From assembly GCA_900546485.1 (NCBI GenBank), contig URDK01000001.1, positions 58,667 to 122,666 of the forward strand: a stretch of 64,000 bases of DNA, written 5' to 3'. This document shows positions 61,103-64,000 of this stretch, one piece after another; position 1 is the stretch's first letter; each line of letters begins with the position of its first letter. A program made the position numbers and the translations under genes. This DNA is from an uncultured Eubacteriales bacterium (GTDB lineage Bacteria > Bacillota > Clostridia > Oscillospirales > Oscillospiraceae). The notes beneath the pieces are model-generated. The model saw nothing but the letters and a program-made list of their open reading frames with translations. It had not been told where the DNA came from and searched no databases.

Positions 61103-62248
61103 TCATTCAGTTTTCGGTACCGTTTCCAGCGGGCCGTCAGTGGCCTTGCGGCCGCGCTGCACGTCCTCCTTGACAAGGCGGTACACGCAGGCGGTCAAAG
61201 GCACGCCAAGTATCATGCCCGCTATGCCGCCGAGGCCGCCGCCCACTATGACCGCCGCCAGCACCCAGATGCCCGGCAGTCCCAGGGAGGTGCCCACGAC
61301 CTTGGGATAGATGATGTTGCCCTCCAGCTGCTGGAGTATCACCAGATACACCACAAACAGCACCGCTTTGATCGGCGAGACCGTCAGTATTAGCAGGAAG
61401 CCAACCGCTCCGCCGATGTAGGCTCCGGCGATAGGTATCAGAGCCATCAGGCCCACCGTAGCGCCCACCACCGCGGCGTACGGGAAGCCGAATATCAGCA
61501 TGCCCACGGCGCAGAGCACTCCGAGTATGACCGCCTCAGTGCACTGGCCGACAATATAGTGGTGGAAGCAGTTGTCGGCTGTTTTCAGCACGTGGTTCCC
61601 GCCATCCCGCCAGCTTTGGCGAAGATAACGGCCCGTAAGCGCGCCGAGCTGTCGGCCAAGCCTCTCCTTGCCGCCCAGCAGATATACGGCGAATATCAGC
61701 GCGATGAAGAAGTCGGCAAGTCCAGACACCAGCGCGGTCATGAACCGCACCGCCCAGTCCGTAACGGCGCCCACGCCCGTCTTGAGGAAATTGAAGGCGT
61801 TCGTAAGGATGCTCTCCCAGTCCAGGCCCTCGAGGTAGTTTGCGATGTTCTCGGAGAGCATCGGGGACTTCGACAGGGCCTCGGTGACATCCTGGAGCAT
61901 GGGCGGCACCGCCGACAAAAGCAGCGCCACGCACTTGCCCACCTCCGGTACGACTATCCGCAGGACCAGGAACACGACCGCGGCAATACTCGCGAAGGCC
62001 AACAGCATGCAAACCGGTCTGCGGCTGCGCACCGCCAGGGGCTTGGAGCTCTGCGGGAAATAGTGGCGCTCATAAAAGCTCATCGGAATATTTGTGACAT
62101 AGGCTATCAGGCAGCCGGTCAGCAGCGGAGCCGCGGCTGTGACCATTGTCTGCAGTATTCCTGCAACGGCATCCCAGTAATGGATGCACAGATAGAGCAC
62201 AAAAATGCTCAGGCCCACTCGGAAGCATGTTTTTATGTCAGGTTTCAT
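61103..62248 (-). CDS. AI-2E family transporter
   Basis: The 381-residue protein has about eight hydrophobic helices and conserved family segments: AVYLLGGKERLGRQLGAL, VILGVLCAVGMLIFGFPYA, GLMALIPIAGAYIGG and QQLEGNIIYPKVVG. The family exports varied small solutes; substrates cannot be told from sequence. The gene is monocistronic and is followed by a terminator. Confidence 0.9.
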   Translation of the reverse strand: MKPDIKTCFRVGLSIFVLYLCIHYWDAVAGILQTMVTAAAPLLTGCLIAYVTNIPMSFYERHYFPQSSKPLAVRSRRPVCMLLAFASIAAVVFLVLRIVVPEVGKCVALLLSAVPPMLQDVTEALSKSPMLSENIANYLEGLDWESILTNAFNFLKTGVGAVTDWAVRFMTALVSGLADFFIALIFAVYLLGGKERLGRQLGALTGRYLRQSWRDGGNHVLKTADNCFHHYIVGQCTEAVILGVLCAVGMLIFGFPYAAVVGATVGLMALIPIAGAYIGGAVGFLLILTVSPIKAVLFVVYLVILQQLEGNIIYPKVVGTSLGLPGIWVLAAVIVGGGLGGIAGMILGVPLTACVYRLVKEDVQRGRKATDGPLETVPKTE

Positions 62249-62494
62249 ACAGCTGTCCCTCAGTAGTCAGTTTTCTTCCCGAAAAAGCGTGTGAAAAGCA
62301 CGCGGAACGTGTCCCCTGCCATAGTGGCTGCGGCCGGGAAGCTCCGGAGCCTGGCAGGAATACTTTACATTTCGACACTTTTAAGATAAGATATATATGT
62401 ATATTTTGCAACTGTCAGTTTAATTATCATGTAATACACGCAACGGCTACCGGTGCTTTTGCCAACCGCTCCATGATGGGATGGCTGGGTAAAA

Positions 62495-62728
62495 ATGCAA
62501 AATCAACGCATTATGCTTACCAGGCGGCTGCTGAAAGAGGCGCTGCTGCGTCTGCTGGAGAGTGCGCCGCTTGATAGAATATCGGTAACTCAGCTGTGCC
62601 AGGAGGCCGGAGTAAACCGCGCCACCTTTTACCGCCACTACACCAGTCAGGAGGACGTCCTGCTGGAAATACAGCTGATACTCCAAATCGCCCAGCGCAG
62701 TCTAGACGCGGAAAAGCACCCGTCCTGA
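62495..62728 (+). pseudogene. Truncated TetR-family regulator (DNA-binding domain only)
   Basis: The 77-residue product carries a complete TetR HTH (RLLKEALLRLLESAPLDRISVTQLCQEAGVNRATFYRHYTS) but ends at about residue 77, while family members need a ligand-binding domain of 100 or more residues. The stop lies 27 bp inside the convergent methyltransferase gene, so the 3' part was probably lost when the two came together. It might still bind DNA. Confidence 0.65.
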
Positions 62729-63223
62729 ACCCTGCGGTGAGCGCTCCGGCTCGACTCCCTCTAGCACCAGCAGCTTCAGCTTGATGTCGAGACCGGCGGC
62801 ATAGCCGGTCGGGGCCCCGCCGGCGCCCACCACGCGGTGGCAGGGTATGATTATGGATATGGGGTTGTGCCCCACCGCGCCGCCGACAGCCCTTGCGCCC
62901 GCGCCGAGCGCACGCGCTATCTCGCCATAGGTGGTCAGCTGGCCGCTCGGTATCTTCTCCAGCAGCCGCCAGACGCTGCGGCGAAACTCGCTGCCCCGCG
63001 GCGAGAGCGGGAGTTCCGAGGGCTCGGGCCTTTCCCCGGCAAAATAGCGTCCCAGCCAGTCCGCCGCTGCGGCAAATACCGGCAGCTCAGCCTCGAGAGC
63101 ATCCGCTCCCAGCCCGGCCGAGTGGTACTTCTGGCCGGCTATCCAAAGCCCCGTCAGGGCCTCGCCATCCGAGGCCAGGGTCAGCTCGCCCACCGACGAG
63201 GCAATGCGCGCAACATACTCCAT
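62702..63223 (-). CDS. ogt: Methylated-DNA--protein-cysteine methyltransferase
   Basis: The 173-residue protein has the active-site motif IIPCHRVVG, with the acceptor cysteine, preceded by GEIARALGAGARAVGGAVGHNP. It removes alkyl groups from O6 of guanine and is inactivated in doing so. The start is placed at the ATG of MEYVARIASS, preceded by GGGGGTG; a longer frame to 63259 is less likely. The length fits Ogt, not Ada. Confidence 0.85.
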   Translation of the reverse strand: MEYVARIASSVGELTLASDGEALTGLWIAGQKYHSAGLGADALEAELPVFAAAADWLGRYFAGERPEPSELPLSPRGSEFRRSVWRLLEKIPSGQLTTYGEIARALGAGARAVGGAVGHNPISIIIPCHRVVGAGGAPTGYAAGLDIKLKLLVLEGVEPERSPQGSGRVLFRV

Positions 63224-63326
63224 CTCAACACCCCCGTGGTTTTTTACAGTATAGCACAAACCCGTAAGCTTCGGTTTGCTTTTTACATTCGGACACGCAT
63301 TAATGCATCAAAAGGAGGACAATGCT

Positions 63327-63869
63327 TTGGCGTTGGACATGAAGGCCACCATCGCGGAGAGCTTCAACTCTCTCGTCCGCCAACGCGGTATCGACAAGGT
63401 CACGGTCAAGGCCGTCATTGAGGACTGCGGCATTTCTCGGCAGACCTTTTACTATCATTTTCAGGACATAATGGACGTTGTGGAATGGTGCGCGCGCCAG
63501 GCCACGCAGCGCATGGTGGAGCGAAGTCTGGCAGCAGGCTCAGCCCACGAGGCGTTGAGCGAGCTGATACGCTCGACTGCGGACAATTACGCTCTGCTTC
63601 GCAAGCTGATGAACTCTCAGCGGCGGGAACAGATAGAGCGCATTCTGGGTCAGGCCGCGCGCTCCTATCTTGAGGAGCTCATCCGGCGCAAGTCGCCAGC
63701 GCTCCAGGCCAGCTACTGCGATGCAGAGCTTGCGCTGGACTTCCTGACCTTCGGTCTCGTGGGCATGCTGCTCAAGCACTGCGGCGAGCCCGACCTCGAC
63801 CCCGATGCCCTCGCAGAGCAGATAATCCGCATACTCAGCGCAAAGCTCCCAATCGCCGGAAACCAGTAA
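63327..63869 (+). CDS. TetR-family regulator (DhaS-like)
   Basis: The start is taken as TTG 63327, 8 nt after AAAGGAGG; ATG 63303 would put that site in the gene. The product of 180 residues has a TetR HTH (NSLVRQRGIDKVTVKAVIEDCGISRQTFYYHFQDIMDVVEWC) and a helical C-terminus with FLTFGLVGMLLKHCGEP. This layout fits DhaS-like regulators. Its target genes are not evident. Confidence 0.75.
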   Translation: MALDMKATIAESFNSLVRQRGIDKVTVKAVIEDCGISRQTFYYHFQDIMDVVEWCARQATQRMVERSLAAGSAHEALSELIRSTADNYALLRKLMNSQRREQIERILGQAARSYLEELIRRKSPALQASYCDAELALDFLTFGLVGMLLKHCGEPDLDPDALAEQIIRILSAKLPIAGNQ

Positions 63870-63900
63870 GGGCCGCAGCGGAAAATACTGAGTGCAAAAA

Positions 63901-63926
63901 GGCCGGGACGCATATGCGTCCCGGCC
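63901..63926. terminator. Bidirectional terminator
   Basis: A perfect 26-bp inverted repeat (GGCCGGGACGCAT and complement) has A-runs on the left side and a short T-run on the right. It separates the TetR gene from the convergent gene at the window end. Confidence 0.8.
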
Positions 63927-63944
63927 CTCGTCGTTTTTGCCTTC

Positions 63945-64000
63945 CTACGCGCCCTTGGCCATACCCTTCTGCCTGGCGTACTCCGCGGCGCCCAGCGCGC
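63945..64000 (-). CDS. C-terminus of an unidentified protein, cut by window
   Basis: On the minus strand the last 18 codons read ALGAAEYARQKGMAKGA then TAG at 63945-63947. The terminator at 63901 follows it directly. There is too little sequence to name the protein. Confidence 0.5.
   Translation of the reverse strand, partial: ALGAAEYARQKGMAKGA

Noticed and set aside
1..64000. tRNA or rRNA genes
   Set aside because: No cloverleaf-like or rRNA sequence was recognised by eye; a tRNAscan or Infernal run would settle this.

Overview
The window looks like a chromosome segment of a Gram-positive gut-type clostridium (Bacillota, Clostridia; an Oscillospiraceae/Flavonifractor-like host is my best guess). 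The basis is strong AGGAGG-type ribosome binding sites, SLH-anchored surface proteins, a collagen-like exosporium-type protein, a MobP-type relaxase with a Gram-positive VirB-like transfer system, and large serine recombinases. I could run no database search, so family names come from motifs I recognise.

Layout. (1) 1-21.7 kb is the transfer module of an integrative conjugative element (ICE). It holds TadE-like pseudopilins, secreted and membrane transfer proteins, a VirB6-like channel protein, a cytosine-5 DNA methyltransferase encoded as two overlapping frames, an inserted AAA ATPase, VirB3- and VirB4-like proteins, an NlpC/P60 wall hydrolase, a probable oriT, a MobC-like protein, a relaxase with Sel1 repeats, a Toprim protein, a VirD4 coupling protein, and a divergent XRE/SLOG pair around a perfect operator. 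(2) 21.7-50 kb is a large cargo block that I consider the most novel part. It has a solute-binding lipoprotein with no permease, a membrane-anchored LuxR-type regulator, a binding-protein/7TM/kinase-like fusion, a histidine kinase and a NarL-type response regulator. It continues with a degenerate receiver-like protein, a 1554-residue SLH surface protein, several lipoproteins, and a YdjG/YdjH/YdjI-like envelope set with AIM24 and DUF4428-type proteins, and ends with a second degenerate receiver-like protein. (3) 50-58.9 kb is the ICE end: small XRE regulators, three serine-recombinase-family genes in one overlapping operon, a metallophosphoesterase, and a DUF1016/phosphatase/BRO set. (4) 58.9-64 kb appears to be chromosomal backbone: an APH-like kinase, a collagen-like protein, an AI-2E family transporter, an O6-alkylguanine methyltransferase and TetR regulators.

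The strongest undescribed signal is a 17-bp palindrome, CTACCCGC-W-GCGGGTAG. It occurs three times, at 21734, 29911 and 35340, each exactly 22 nt before a good -10 hexamer and each at the head of a cargo operon. Its half-site resembles NarL-type heptamers, and the block encodes two LuxR/NarL-type HTH proteins. A second shared element, GGATAC-N22-GTATCC, lies upstream of both sensor operons. Together they suggest one regulon: extracellular ligand sensing that controls a surface and envelope-remodelling programme carried by a mobile element.

The other notable item is the methyltransferase. Catalytic motifs I-VIII lie in one frame and motifs IX-X in another. The second gene starts from a good internal ribosome binding site and shares 374 bp with the first in a different frame.
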